DNA of 64,000 nucleotides from Rhizobium sp. P32RR-XVIII (GCF_012641395.1 NZ_JABAIH010000005.1:248001-312000), one strand, 5' to 3'; shown: positions 8,455 through 18,202, numbered from the stretch's first letter. Notes: generated by a model from the letters alone, not told the origin. Program-made: numbers and translations.

Positions 8455-10062
8455 TCAGCCGAGATTGAGTTCCTGGAAGAAGTCGTTGCCCTTGTCGTCA
8501 ATGACGATGAAAGCCGGGAAATCCTCAACCTCGATCTTCCAGACGGCTTCCATGCCAAGTTCCGGATATTCCAGCACCTCGACCTTCTTGATGCAGTCCT
8601 GCGCCAGGCGTGCGGCAGGGCCGCCGATGGAGCCGAGATAGAAGCCGCCATGCTTCTTGCAGGCTTCGCGCACGGCGCGCGAGCGGTTGCCCTTGGCGAG
8701 CATCACCATCGAGCCGCCGAAGGACTGGAACTGGTCGACGTAGCTATCCATGCGGCCGGCCGTGGTCGGGCCGAACGAGCCCGAGGCGTAACCGGCGGGG
8801 GTTTTCGCAGGCCCCGCATAGTAGACCGGATGGTTCTTCATGTATTCCGGCATGCCTTCACCCTTTTCAAGGCGTTCGCGGATCTTTGCATGGGCCAGAT
8901 CGCGGGCGACGATGATCGTTCCGGTCAGCGACAGGCGAGTCTTCACCGGATGCTTCGACAGTTCCGCAAGGATGCCGGCCATCGGTTGGCTGAGGTCGAT
9001 GCGGACCATGGAGTCCGAAAGCTTGGACTGATCGGTCTCCGGCATATACTTGGACGGATCCGTCTCGAGCTGTTCGACGAAGATGCCTTCGCGTGTGATC
9101 TTGCCCTTGGCCTGACGGTCGGCGGAGCAGGAGACACCGAGGCCGATCGGCAGCGAGGCACCGTGGCGCGGCAGGCGGATGACGCGCACGTCATGACAGA
9201 AATACTTTCCGCCGAACTGCGCGCCGACGCCCATCTGCTGAGTCAGCTTATGGATTTCCTTCTCCATTTCGACATCGCGGAAGGCATGGCCGCTTTCGGA
9301 GCCTTCGGTCGGTAGATCGTCGAGGTAGCGCGTCGAGGCGAGCTTGACGGTCTTCAGGTTCATTTCAGCCGAGGTGCCGCCGATGACGATTGCCAGATGG
9401 TAGGGGGGACAGGCTGCCGTACCCAGCGTCAGGATCTTCTCCTTAAGGAAGTCGATCATCCGGTCATGCGTCAAAAGCGACGGCGTGCCCTGGTAGAGGA
9501 AGGTCTTGTTGGCCGAGCCGCCGCCCTTGGCGACGAACAGGAAATCGAAGGAATCGACGCCTTCCTCGTAGATGTCGATCTGGGCGGGCAGGTTGTTCTT
9601 GGTGTTCTTTTCCTCGAACATCTTGAGGGGCGCGAGCTGCGAATAGCGCAGGTTCTTCTTCTCGTAAGCGTCCATGACACCCTTGGCGAGCGCTGCGTAG
9701 TCGCCGCCTTCGGTCCAGACCCGGCGGCCCTTCTTGCCCATGATGATCGCCGTGCCGGTATCCTGGCACATGGGCAGCACGCCGCCGGCGGCAATGTTGG
9801 CATTCTTCAGAAGGTCGTATGCCACGAAGCGGTCGTTGTCGGTGGCTTCCGGATCGTCGAGGATGGAGGCGAGCTGCTGCAGATGGCCGGGGCGCAGCAG
9901 ATGGTTGATGTCGGCAAAGGCGGTTTCGGCCAGGAGGCGCATGCCCTCGGGTTCAACCGTCAGGATGTCCTGACCCTTGAAGCTGTCGACAGAGACGTAG
10001 TCGCTGCTGATCTTGCGGTAAGGAGTGTTGTCATTGCCGAGCGGGAAAAGATCGTCAGCCAT
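8455..10062 (-). CDS. fumA: Fumarate hydratase, class I (Fe-S)
   Basis: Class I fumarases are oxygen-sensitive [4Fe-4S] enzymes that interconvert fumarate and malate in the TCA cycle. The 535-residue single-chain protein has the fused alpha and beta parts in the usual order. The N-terminal part has a conserved PMCQDTGTA stretch (Cys99) and two further candidate cluster cysteines, in [10 protein letters not shown] and [10 protein letters not shown]. The C-terminal part has [12 protein letters not shown]. The ATG of MADDLF has AAAGG upstream; a TTG one codon earlier is also possible. It follows the class II gene fumC on the same strand, about 250 bases apart with hairpins between, so the two are probably separate units. 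Confidence 0.93.
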   Translation of the reverse strand: MADDLFPLGNDNTPYRKISSDYVSVDSFKGQDILTVEPEGMRLLAETAFADINHLLRPGHLQQLASILDDPEATDNDRFVAYDLLKNANIAAGGVLPMCQDTGTAIIMGKKGRRVWTEGGDYAALAKGVMDAYEKKNLRYSQLAPLKMFEEKNTKNNLPAQIDIYEEGVDSFDFLFVAKGGGSANKTFLYQGTPSLLTHDRMIDFLKEKILTLGTAACPPYHLAIVIGGTSAEMNLKTVKLASTRYLDDLPTEGSESGHAFRDVEMEKEIHKLTQQMGVGAQFGGKYFCHDVRVIRLPRHGASLPIGLGVSCSADRQAKGKITREGIFVEQLETDPSKYMPETDQSKLSDSMVRIDLSQPMAGILAELSKHPVKTRLSLTGTIIVARDLAHAKIRERLEKGEGMPEYMKNHPVYYAGPAKTPAGYASGSFGPTTAGRMDSYVDQFQSFGGSMVMLAKGNRSRAVREACKKHGGFYLGSIGGPAARLAQDCIKKVEVLEYPELGMEAVWKIEVEDFPAFIVIDDKGNDFFQELNLG

Positions 10063-10166
10063 CAAATGGACCTTTCTTGGGAACGGGCATCACGCAGTCG
10101 GGGACGGTCTAAATCCCGGCGGATGGAAATGCAATTGGCAGCGATCATGAGGCCCGCTCGCGCGAC

Positions 10167-10192
10167 AAAAAGCCCGCCCGGCATGACCGGGC
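10167..10192 (-). terminator. Probable terminator downstream of fumC
   Basis: Read on the minus strand: stem GCCCGG-TCATG-CCGGGC (10192 down to 10176), then GGGC and a run of five T (10171-10167). It lies about 120 bases after the fumC stop and before fumA. Confidence 0.6.
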
Positions 10193-10218
10193 CCAACCCA
10201 GCCGACCAAAAGGCGAAA

Positions 10219-10254
10219 GGCTCGCGATTGACCTCTGCGAGCCTTTTTCGTTTT
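10219..10254. terminator. Second hairpin in the fumC-fumA gap
   Basis: Perfect 7-bp stem GGCTCGC (10219-10225) / GCGAGCC (10237-10243). The plus side is followed by TTTTTCGTTTTT and the minus side by a T-rich TTTCGCCTTTT. Since both flanking genes are on the minus strand, it most likely helps to end fumC transcripts. Confidence 0.5.
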
Positions 10255-10310
10255 TGTGTAGCGATTTCGCCTGCCGGACGACTTGGGGAGCGGGATGGGA
10301 CCGCCGAAGG

Positions 10311-11702
10311 CTATTTCGGGCCGATCATCTGCTCGGGGCGAACGATCTCGTCATATTGCTCGGCCGTGACAAGGCCGCTTGCGAGCGCTTCTTCCTTCAA
10401 GGTCGTGCCATTCTTGTGGGCGGTCTTGGCGATCTTGGCGGCGTTGTCGTAGCCGATTGTCGGGGCAAGCGCGGTCACGAGCATGAGCGAGCGTTCCAGC
10501 CCGGCCTTGATATTATCCTCACGCGCTTCGATGCCGACGACGCAATTGTCGGTGAAGGAGATGGCCGCATCGCCGAGAAGCTGGACGGACTGCAGGAAGT
10601 TATAGGCCATTATCGGATTGTAAACGTTAAGCTCGAAATGACCCTGGCTGCCGGCGAAGGTGAGGGCGGCGTGATTGCCGAAGACCTGGGCGCAGACCTG
10701 GGTCATGGCCTCGCACTGCGTCGGGTTGACCTTGCCGGGCATGATCGATGAACCCGGCTCATTTTCCGGCAGCGCCAGTTCCCCGAGCCCGGCACGCGGG
10801 CCGGAGCCGAGCAGGCGGATATCATTGGCGATCTTGAAAAGGGCGGCAGCCGCCGCGTTGATCGCGCCGTGGCTGAAGACCATGCCGTCATGCGAGGCGA
10901 GCGCCTCGAACTTGTTGGGTGCCGTGACGAAGGGCATGTCGGTGATCCCGGCGATCTCCTCCGCCACCTTCTCGGCAAAGCCGACCGGTGCATTCAAGCC
11001 GGTGCCGACGGCGGTGCCGCCCTGCGCCAGTTCGCAGAGCCCGGGAAGCGTCAGTTCGATCCGCTTGATCGCCGCGCCGACCTGGGCAGCATAGCCGGAG
11101 AATTCCTGCCCGAGCGTCAGCGGCGTTGCATCCTGGGTATGCGTGCGGCCGATCTTGATGATGTGGCTGAACTCGACGACCTTCATGTCGAGCGCGGCAT
11201 GCAGGTGTTTCAGGGCCGGCAGCAGATGATGGGTGATCTGCTCGGCGCAGGCGATATGCATCGCCGTCGGATAGGTGTCGTTGGACGACTGGCTCATGTT
11301 CACGTGGTCGTTCGGATGAACGGGTTTCTTCGAGCCCATGACGCCGCCGAGCATTTCGATCGCGCGGTTCGAAATCACCTCGTTGGCATTCATGTTGGAC
11401 TGCGTGCCGGAGCCGGTCTGCCAGACGACGAGCGGGAAATGGTCATCGAGCTTGCCGTCAATGACTTCCTGAGCCGCGTCGACGATTGCCTTGCCGATCG
11501 CCGGATCGAGCTGGCCGAGTTCCATGTTCACCTGAGCGGCGGCCTGCTTGACGATGCCAAGGGCGCGGACGATCGACAGCGGCTGCTTCTCCCAACCGAT
11601 CTTGAAATTGCCGAGCGAGCGTTGCGCCTGCGCTCCCCAGTATCGGTCGCTCGGCACGTCAATGGGGCCAAAGGTATCTGTTTCGGTACGGGTCGGTGTC
11701 AT
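10311..11702 (-). CDS. fumC: Fumarate hydratase, class II
   Basis: Class II fumarases are oxygen-stable, iron-free tetramers of the aspartase/fumarase superfamily that hydrate fumarate to L-malate. The 463-residue protein has full family length. The N-terminal [20 protein letters not shown], the [14 protein letters not shown] segment (here [14 protein letters not shown]) and the superfamily signature [11 protein letters not shown] (about residue 320) are all present. FumC usually serves under oxidative stress or iron limitation, when the Fe-S enzyme fails, which gives a reason for keeping both. The ATG is the natural start. Confidence 0.97.
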   Translation of the reverse strand: MTPTRTETDTFGPIDVPSDRYWGAQAQRSLGNFKIGWEKQPLSIVRALGIVKQAAAQVNMELGQLDPAIGKAIVDAAQEVIDGKLDDHFPLVVWQTGSGTQSNMNANEVISNRAIEMLGGVMGSKKPVHPNDHVNMSQSSNDTYPTAMHIACAEQITHHLLPALKHLHAALDMKVVEFSHIIKIGRTHTQDATPLTLGQEFSGYAAQVGAAIKRIELTLPGLCELAQGGTAVGTGLNAPVGFAEKVAEEIAGITDMPFVTAPNKFEALASHDGMVFSHGAINAAAAALFKIANDIRLLGSGPRAGLGELALPENEPGSSIMPGKVNPTQCEAMTQVCAQVFGNHAALTFAGSQGHFELNVYNPIMAYNFLQSVQLLGDAAISFTDNCVVGIEAREDNIKAGLERSLMLVTALAPTIGYDNAAKIAKTAHKNGTTLKEEALASGLVTAEQYDEIVRPEQMIGPK

Positions 11703-12098
11703 GGCATGCCTTCCTGTCGCAGGCGCCGAGGCGCGTTTGTCCGAGGACGATATAGGTCCGAACGGCTTCGCGGAAAACCGGTTTTCACAACATGAGAGCG
11801 CCTTAAGGCAGGCCCGTCGTGATTTTTATGACACTACCGAAACTTTATGCGCGGGGAGTGCGTTTCGGTCGCATGGTAACCCGGCGGAATTCGGTAAAAA
11901 ATTAACTAATAATTTCATAATTTTGTGTGAACTAATCCTTGCCGGCGCGATTTATTGCGTAACATTAAGTTGTGCCGGAGCGACTGGTGCTCGAGGCCGG
12001 TTTCTGCCAATGGACCGGAAAAAGCCAGGCTATTTGAATTTTGAAGCGGGCTGTTCTGCCCGTGCCTAAGACAGCGTGATATTGGGACTGGAAGAAGC
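11703..12098. other. Intergenic region between fumC and L,D-transpeptidase gene
   Basis: About 400 bases between divergent genes, AT-rich in 11895-11965. It holds a perfect 8-bp inverted repeat ACCGAAAC / GTTTCGGT (11836-11843 and 11862-11869) with an 18-base loop. No coding region or known RNA was recognised. Both promoters should lie here. Confidence 0.4.
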
Positions 12099-13970
12099 AT
12101 GACATCGTTTTTCAAGGGTGCGGTTTCCGCACTGGCACTTTCCTGTGGCGTTGCGGCAATGGCCGCGCCCGCGCATGCCTATACGCTGATGGATCTGTTC
12201 CGCGGCCATCGGGAGCGCCCCCAGAGCACAATGTTCGGTACCCCGCGTCCTTATCAGCCGATGCCAGGCGATGCGCAGTCCGCTCCGCTGCCGAAGGTCA
12301 CCGGTCCGCGCTACTATACCTACAAGCCGGATGCGATGCGTTTCGTCGATCTCGCCAAAGCGGCCGACCCGATGGTGACGGGGGCGGTTGCATCTGTTTC
12401 CGATCAGCCGGCCGTGGCGCCGGTGGTAGAGCGTCAGTTTCTGATCGAAGCGAAGGTGCGCGCCGATGTGAATGTCGCACAGGCGCTCGAGACCTATTAC
12501 GGCAATGCCAAGAACCCCTTTGTCTGGTTGACCGGCACCGAGATCAACGACCGCGCCAAGGCGGCGATGAACCTCCTCGCCGGCGTCGGTTCGGTCGGCC
12601 TCGACCCAGCCGACTATGCTGTCGAGCAGCCGGCGATCGATCCCGCCAACCCCGATCCGGCCACCCGCGACCGCGCGCTCGCACAATTCGAGCTGCAGCT
12701 TTCATCGAAGGTGCTCGCCTATGTCCAGGATACGGTGCGCGGCCGTGTCGATCCGAACAAGCTTTCCGGCTACCACGACTTCAAGCGCAAGGTGGTCAAT
12801 CTCGATCCGGTTCTGAAGCTCGCGCGCCTGAGCCCCGATGTCGGCGCCTATCTGGGCAGCCGCACGCCTGATGGCCCGCAGTTCGCTGCGCTGAAAGCGG
12901 AGCTTGCCAAGCTTAATGCTGAAACGGGTGGCGACGAACCGATCACCATCTCGCTCGATGGGGTGCTGCACCCGGGCGAGAGCTCGCCTGAAGTCGCCAA
13001 TATCGTCAAGGTGATCGGCAAGCATGGCTCAGAGGCGTTGAAGACGCAGCACGCTGCGACGCTTGCCGCCTACACCGGCGACCCCGAATACTCGCCGGAG
13101 CTGGTTTCGCTGGTCGAAGATTTCCAGAAGGAACACAATCTGAAGGCGGATGGTGTGGTCGGCCAGGCGACCGTTCGCGTGATGACGGGCGGCGACAGCA
13201 ACGCCTCGAAGATCGAAAAGCTGAATGTTGCCATGGAGCAGGCGCGCTGGCTGCCGGACGATCTCGGCTCGCGCTACGTCTTCATCAATCAGCCGGCCTT
13301 CATGGTCTACTACCACAACGACAACAAGGAACAGTTGTCGATGCGCGTGGTGGTCGGCCAGAAAGAGCACCAGACCTATTTCTTCCAGGATCAGATCGAG
13401 ACTGTCGAGTTCAATCCGTTCTGGGGCGTTCCGCAATCGATTATCATCAACGAGATGCTGCCGAAGCTGCGCGCCGATCCGAACTACCTCGATCGCATGG
13501 GTTATGAAGTGGCGGTCAACGGTCGCGCTGTTCCGTCTTCCAGCGTCGATTGGTACGGTTCGACAGCCAATGTTTCCGTGCGCCAGCCGCCGAGCGGTGA
13601 CAATGCACTGGGTGAGCTGAAGATCCTGTTCCCGAACAGCCATGCGATCTACATGCATGACACGCCCTCGAAGAGCTTCTTCAAGCGCGACATGCGGGCG
13701 CTGAGCCACGGTTGCGTGCGTCTTGCCGATCCGCGCGCCATGGCGGCCGCCGTGCTCAACACGACCGTTGCGGATGTTGCGAAGCAGATCGCGACGGGTC
13801 AGAACAAGGCCGTGTCCGTGCCGCAGAAAATCCCGGTCTATATCTCCTACTTCACGGCCTGGCCGAACAGGGATGGCGTCGTTGAATACTTCAACGATGT
13901 CTATGACCGCGATTCCTACGTCGAGAAGGCTTTCGACGCGACGACCAAGGCGCGAGAAGCCCAGATCTGA
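12099..13970 (+). CDS. L,D-transpeptidase, large YcbB/LdtD-like
   Basis: L,D-transpeptidases make 3-3 cross-links in peptidoglycan or attach proteins to it, in the periplasm; Rhizobiales have many and use them in polar growth. The 623-residue precursor has a signal peptide (about 1-27, ending AAPAHA). A helical scaffold domain of the LdtD type follows, then a peptidoglycan-binding repeat (around SPELVSLVEDFQKEHNLKAD) and the YkuD catalytic domain. Its active-site motif SHGCVR puts the nucleophile at Cys539. The length and order match LdtD (YcbB) rather than the short enzymes. GGAAGAAG precedes the ATG and a strong terminator follows. Confidence 0.92.
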   Translation: MTSFFKGAVSALALSCGVAAMAAPAHAYTLMDLFRGHRERPQSTMFGTPRPYQPMPGDAQSAPLPKVTGPRYYTYKPDAMRFVDLAKAADPMVTGAVASVSDQPAVAPVVERQFLIEAKVRADVNVAQALETYYGNAKNPFVWLTGTEINDRAKAAMNLLAGVGSVGLDPADYAVEQPAIDPANPDPATRDRALAQFELQLSSKVLAYVQDTVRGRVDPNKLSGYHDFKRKVVNLDPVLKLARLSPDVGAYLGSRTPDGPQFAALKAELAKLNAETGGDEPITISLDGVLHPGESSPEVANIVKVIGKHGSEALKTQHAATLAAYTGDPEYSPELVSLVEDFQKEHNLKADGVVGQATVRVMTGGDSNASKIEKLNVAMEQARWLPDDLGSRYVFINQPAFMVYYHNDNKEQLSMRVVVGQKEHQTYFFQDQIETVEFNPFWGVPQSIIINEMLPKLRADPNYLDRMGYEVAVNGRAVPSSSVDWYGSTANVSVRQPPSGDNALGELKILFPNSHAIYMHDTPSKSFFKRDMRALSHGCVRLADPRAMAAAVLNTTVADVAKQIATGQNKAVSVPQKIPVYISYFTAWPNRDGVVEYFNDVYDRDSYVEKAFDATTKAREAQI

Positions 13971-13990
13971 GCCTCCTCAGACGGAATTCA

Positions 13991-14020
13991 AAAGGCGGTC
14001 TTCGGGCCGCCTTTTCTTTT
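13991..14020 (+). terminator. Terminator after the large L,D-transpeptidase gene
   Basis: AAAGGCGGTC-TTCG-GGCCGCCTTTT hairpin followed by CTTTTTG, about 20 bases after the stop. The stem is GC-rich with a UUCG loop and a T-run. Confidence 0.85.
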
Positions 14021-14368
14021 TGTGATGAAAGTTGATGTTGTTTCGTGATCGGAGACCAAGACTCTCGCAAGAATGCCTAGCGAATTGTGCGGTGTTCCTT
14101 AAGTGCTATTGTCAACATATGCGAAACGTGGTTGGGCGTGCCCGGTGGATAGCGAAGGTATTCGCTTGTTCGCCCAGTAACTCTTATGAATTACTGTTTT
14201 CCTTCTCTAACAGCATGTATATCAAATTGCATTGCCTGATCTGAACGGCGCTTGCAGGTGGCGAATGGTTGGCATGGCGCGACCGCGCCTTGATCAGCTT
14301 CTATCAGACTGCCGTGATGAACACAGACGATCCGAATGCTTCGAGTTCTTTGGAGAAGGAGAATGCCA
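14021..14368. other. AT-richer gap before a secreted protein gene
   Basis: About 350 bases with clearly lower GC than the neighbourhood. Only very short frames without ribosome-binding sites are present; no RNA gene or repeat was recognised. Confidence 0.35.
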
Positions 14369-15019
14369 ATGGTTCGCGGTCTGCAATTGTTCGCTATCCT
14401 CGCCCTTTCCCTGGTGCCTGCAATGTCATGGGGGCAAGACAAGCAATCGGCGCCCGCCCATGTTCCGTTACAAAAGACAATTGGACAGGCGAAACCTGAA
14501 ATCGTTCCGTCGCTGATCGTTCTGAACTCCGACGGTGCGAGCTTAGCCGGGCAGACATTGACGCTGAACGGCGTCTCGACCAACGCAATCATCTTTGCCG
14601 ATCGCCCGGTACGATCCGCGGGACATGCATTGACCATGCATCTCATTGAAGAATGGGCGGACGGCAGCGACAGCTTCGGGAAGGACCCGCCGAATGCAAC
14701 CGTATCCGCCTTCAGCAAAGACGGAGCGACGATACGGGATGCAGTCGTGGTGCTGAAATCTCCCAAGCTGGAGGGCGAGCAACTGACCTTCGCTGTCGAG
14801 GTTTTGGAAGGAAGCCTCGATGGCGCTGACGGTCCGGCTTCCGTCTTCATCGACATCATCGGAATGCCGCGTACACCGCTGTCTTACGCAGGTGTCGCGC
14901 GCCGGACCGCTGCGCGCGGCGCCTGGTATGCAGGTGCTGCCGCCGCTGCAGAGACTTACCCGTACTACCGTCCGTACGCGCCACGCTGCGGCTACTACCC
15001 CTATCCGCCCTGCTATTGA
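14369..15019 (+). CDS. Secreted hypothetical protein with Tyr/Pro/Cys-rich tail
   Basis: A 216-residue protein with a signal peptide (about residues 1-22, ending PAMSWG), an ordinary mixed middle part, an alanine-rich linker and a C-terminal tail of alternating Tyr, Pro and two Cys (YPYYRPYAPRCGYYPYPPCY). I know of no family. The start is the second of two close ATGs: AAGGAG lies 7 bases before it but only one base before the first. It is likely periplasmic or surface-exposed; the aromatic tail may bind polysaccharide or murein, but this is a guess. A terminator follows at once, so it is a single-gene unit. Confidence 0.65.
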   Translation: MVRGLQLFAILALSLVPAMSWGQDKQSAPAHVPLQKTIGQAKPEIVPSLIVLNSDGASLAGQTLTLNGVSTNAIIFADRPVRSAGHALTMHLIEEWADGSDSFGKDPPNATVSAFSKDGATIRDAVVVLKSPKLEGEQLTFAVEVLEGSLDGADGPASVFIDIIGMPRTPLSYAGVARRTAARGAWYAGAAAAAETYPYYRPYAPRCGYYPYPPCY

Positions 15020-15030
15020 GAGCCCACTGC

Positions 15031-15056
15031 AGGCGGTCTTCGGGCCGCCTTTTTCT
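15031..15056 (+). terminator. Terminator after the Tyr/Pro-tailed gene
   Basis: AGGCGGTC-TTCG-GGCCGCCT stem-loop followed by TTTTCT, 12 bases after the stop codon. It is nearly identical in sequence to the terminator at 13991-14020. Confidence 0.85.
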
Positions 15057-15236
15057 ATTCACGGGGTCGAGCGTTGGATGTCATGCCGCGAACGGCAATT
15101 CATCGCGGCCCTAAGCGGCCATTCGCAAGCAAGGCCTCACAATTCTTAATGCAGCCGATCAAGCGCCGTAATAGAGATCTTACGCGCAGGTCGCAGCCGT
15201 CCGTGATGTCTCCGGCGACCAGGGGCGAGCTTTCGA
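15057..15236. other. Gap between two convergent genes
   Basis: About 180 bases between the terminator and the 3' end of the BcsL-like gene. Nothing recognisable; no terminator for the minus-strand gene was found. Confidence 0.3.
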
Positions 15237-16421
15237 TTAAGCAGCGTTTGCCAGGTCAGCCTGTCGCTTCTTACGCTCGGCCAGGTGCGTGATCGTCTCG
15301 CACTTCAAACGCCACAGTTGTGTGGCCGTGTTTCCGATCAACGTTTGTGGGACATGATAGCTTGCCAGATCGTTCTTGACGTTTCTCGACCAAAACAATT
15401 TATACGGCTCATTGCCGGCGCCAAAATCTACGTTCAGACGCTTTTCAAAAACGATCTTCATCCAAAATTCGTCCAGCACAAATCCAGGTGAATATTTCGC
15501 ATATTGTGGGTCTGAATGGAACGCCGCAATAATCAGATCCATATGCGATACGGAGTAAGATGCCAGTTTCAATGCAATCGGTACTTTATCGATTACGATG
15601 GCGTAGATGCGCATCATTTGGATATTGTCGGGATCTGTGATCCACTTGCGCACAAAGTTTCGATATTCTTTTGACGTTATCCAGGGCCCGCGTTTGCCGA
15701 CCCTCTCAGACCATATTTTCTTCTGAGTGAACATCCACTCCATGAGTTCGATTGCATAGGTTGGATCGGTAACGGGATCGACTTCGATAAACTCGAAGTT
15801 GCCCATTTCAGAAAGCCTTTTCCGCTTCCGATTAAGCTGTTGGCGGGAGTTTGCACCGATTATCTTGGCATATGCATCCCAATTCGTCTGGTCCTGCAAA
15901 TCGGCGAAAGGTGCGATGTCGGGCTCGCAGCCGAGGTTTCGCTTGCTTTTGATCAAGTGATCAAGAGTCGATCCAACCTTAACACATGGCATGCGGACAA
16001 TATCGACCTTGGACAATTGCTCGATTGTCCGCCACGCCAACTTGAGGTTCTCTTGGTAATTCGACTGAGGATCAACCAGAACGTCCGTGGTTTGTCCAGC
16101 ATCCGGCCCGAGCGGACGCATCATCCAGCATGGACCATTGCGATACCTTACCAGAGGAAAGACAAGGACCATCTTGCCTTTTTCGCGAACAACGATGCAG
16201 AAGAGTGAACGTCCGGCTGGGCGAGAAATTTCGTTCCAGCTATGGTAGGCGGTTGAATAACTTTGATAAAAGGAACCTTTGGCTTTAAGCCACAGTTCGT
16301 TCCATTCACGTTCCAGCTCTGTCATCTGGCTAATATCGGTAATGACGACGCAGCTTTTATCAGTAAAGCCGTTTACATCAAGTGCTTTCATCTTTAAATT
16401 AAGTAATGAACGCAATCGCAT
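15237..16421 (-). CDS. GNAT family acyltransferase, BcsL/CelD-like
   Basis: A 394-residue protein of the BcsL/CelD group of GNAT acyltransferases (FemAB-like double fold). The C-terminal half holds the typical core: NSRQQLNRKRKRL, the region around IDKVPIALKL, and the AAFHSDPQYAKYSPGFVLDEF stretch, where the chain length, spacing and YSPG turn fit the family. Members sit in cellulose and exopolysaccharide clusters and are thought to acylate sugars or carriers; no such cluster is visible here. Base composition is lower in GC than the flanks, suggesting transfer. The start is the ATG with GAAGA upstream; an ATG 10 codons later lacks one. Confidence 0.75.
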   Translation of the reverse strand: MRLRSLLNLKMKALDVNGFTDKSCVVITDISQMTELEREWNELWLKAKGSFYQSYSTAYHSWNEISRPAGRSLFCIVVREKGKMVLVFPLVRYRNGPCWMMRPLGPDAGQTTDVLVDPQSNYQENLKLAWRTIEQLSKVDIVRMPCVKVGSTLDHLIKSKRNLGCEPDIAPFADLQDQTNWDAYAKIIGANSRQQLNRKRKRLSEMGNFEFIEVDPVTDPTYAIELMEWMFTQKKIWSERVGKRGPWITSKEYRNFVRKWITDPDNIQMMRIYAIVIDKVPIALKLASYSVSHMDLIIAAFHSDPQYAKYSPGFVLDEFWMKIVFEKRLNVDFGAGNEPYKLFWSRNVKNDLASYHVPQTLIGNTATQLWRLKCETITHLAERKKRQADLANAA

Positions 16422-16558
16422 TATGTTTTCTTCAATTTATCTGTAAATTTTATATGCGTAATGTATGCATAGCAACGCTTTGGTTTTATTTTACACCACG
16501 ACTCAATGGCTTGTAATAAAAGCTTTTCTGCGTGGTTAATAGATATGCGCTTGGAGGC

Positions 16559-17500
16559 CTACCAGGTGCCGGTGGCCAGCGTGAATGGCGACCATTCGAC
16601 CAGATCGTAACGAATGGGCAGGGCGTCGGCACGCCACACGATCCGGCGCGGACGGAAACGCCAGTAGCGCTCGGCACCTTCGAGGGATCGGGCGCCGGCG
16701 TGCTCGAGGCAGAGTTCCGCATCGCCGGTCATCTGCAAGAGACTGCCGGTCGAGAAATCCGGGAAGACAAGCCCGGCACGTGGATTGAGCGCGATGTTGC
16801 CGAGCGTATTGAAGAAGCGGTTTCCGGCGAAGTCCGGGATCGTCAGCCAGCCGTCCTCGCCGATTTGTACGAAGCCCGCGCGTCCGCCGCGGTGGGAAAC
16901 GTCCACCTGCCGGCCCCCGCGAAGGTCGGCATAGGTCGCGACGAAAAACGTGTCCGCCTGCCGTACCAATGCGCGGGCGGCAGCGTCGAGCGCAGAACTC
17001 TCCCGAGGGGGCACCGAAGACAGGACCGCCGGATCACGAACGAACCGGAATTGCCGGAGCTGGATATATTTCGGGCAGTTTCCGAAGCTCTGTTCGACGG
17101 AAAGGTCGAAGCCATGCGCATGCCGGTGCACTGTGCCATTCAGCCGGTTGCGGCGCCGCGTGCCGAGGTCGATGCCAAGCAGGGCGAGCGAGGCGCCGTC
17201 GTCCATGCCAGCTTCCGCAGGATCGGCGATATCCCTGTTCAACGCGACGGAGAGCCTGCTGGAATCCGGCGCATGCAGGAAGCCCGCCGGCCCGGAGCGA
17301 AGCGTGGCCCAGACATTGCCGTCCTCGTCCACTGATCCCAGAACCACCATCTGCAGCAGGGGATAGAATTCCCTGTGCTGGTCGATCAGGTGGTCGCGCA
17401 GGACGCGGCGGCCGATCTCGTCCATTCGCGCTTCAACGCCGTACTGTTTCTGCAGAGCGATTTCGCCTTGATGCCATGGCGATGCTAGCAAGGTCTCCAT
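16559..17500 (-). CDS. Double split-barrel pyridoxamine 5'-phosphate oxidase-like flavoprotein
   Basis: A 313-residue protein with two PNPOx-like split-barrel domains in tandem (about residues 35-145 and 165-275). The second shows TFFVATYAD and RAGFVQIGEDGWLTIPDF, ending in a stretch around WRADALPIRYD. This resembles the N-terminal part of larger flavin reductase fusions, here without the ferredoxin-reductase part. It is probably FMN-binding; the reaction is unknown. GAGGAGG precedes the ATG. The gene starts 11 bases after the stop of the GST gene, so both belong to one operon, with a divergent LysR gene as probable regulator. Confidence 0.8.
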   Translation of the reverse strand: METLLASPWHQGEIALQKQYGVEARMDEIGRRVLRDHLIDQHREFYPLLQMVVLGSVDEDGNVWATLRSGPAGFLHAPDSSRLSVALNRDIADPAEAGMDDGASLALLGIDLGTRRRNRLNGTVHRHAHGFDLSVEQSFGNCPKYIQLRQFRFVRDPAVLSSVPPRESSALDAAARALVRQADTFFVATYADLRGGRQVDVSHRGGRAGFVQIGEDGWLTIPDFAGNRFFNTLGNIALNPRAGLVFPDFSTGSLLQMTGDAELCLEHAGARSLEGAERYWRFRPRRIVWRADALPIRYDLVEWSPFTLATGTW

Positions 17501-17511
17501 TGCACACCTCC

Positions 17512-18123
17512 TCAGGCCGCCAATCCAACCGGCGTCTTCTGGAAATCGACAAAGCCAGGCAGTGCCTCTATCCGTTTCAGCCACGCACGGACACGCGAAT
17601 AGTCTTGGAGGTCCACGTCGCCCTCCGGGGCACGCGCCACATAGCTGTAAAGCGCGATATCGGCGATCGTCGGCCCCGGAGCGGCGATCCAGTTGCGGCC
17701 TTCCAGGGCAGCCTCGATGAGCGCCAGGATGGCATGGGCGCGCGGGATCACCTCTTCCGGCCGATAGGGTGCGTTGAACACAGTGATAAGCCGCGCTTGC
17801 GCCGGTCCGTATGCGATCTGCCCCGCCGCAACCGACAGCCAGCGCTGAATGGCGGCCGCGCCCTCGGGGTCTTCGGGCAGCCAATCGCTGCGTCCTGCCT
17901 TTTTCGCCAGATAAACGAGAATAGCGTTGGAATCGCAGATGATCACGCCGTCGTCATCGAGCACCGGAACCTGTCCGAACGGGTTCATTTCGAGGAAGGG
18001 TGCTTCCTTATGTTCTCGCTTGGCAAGATCGACGAGAGCGAGTTCGTGCTCGATGCCGAGCAACGAGAGAAAGAGCCGCGCACGATGCGAATGGCCGGAT
18101 AGCGGATGATAGTAGAGCTTCAT
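17512..18123 (-). CDS. Glutathione S-transferase
   Basis: A 203-residue cytosolic GST. The N-terminal thioredoxin-like domain (1-80) reads [20 protein letters not shown], with the glutathione-binding [13 protein letters not shown] and [11 protein letters not shown]; the helical C-terminal domain (90-200) has the usual [12 protein letters not shown] segment. It conjugates glutathione to electrophiles or reduces peroxides; the exact substrate cannot be read off. AGGAGG precedes the ATG. It is the first gene of a two-gene operon with a double split-barrel flavoprotein, divergent from a LysR regulator, which suggests a detoxification role. A glutathione reductase gene (gor) lies 5 kb away. Confidence 0.92.
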   Translation of the reverse strand: MKLYYHPLSGHSHRARLFLSLLGIEHELALVDLAKREHKEAPFLEMNPFGQVPVLDDDGVIICDSNAILVYLAKKAGRSDWLPEDPEGAAAIQRWLSVAAGQIAYGPAQARLITVFNAPYRPEEVIPRAHAILALIEAALEGRNWIAAPGPTIADIALYSYVARAPEGDVDLQDYSRVRAWLKRIEALPGFVDFQKTPVGLAA

Positions 18124-18202
18124 GTCTGCCTCCTGCGGAAGAATTGGAGGCTATGATGATTATTAAAGGCGGTGATGGTAAGAGTAAATTATTGCAGTGG
18201 AC

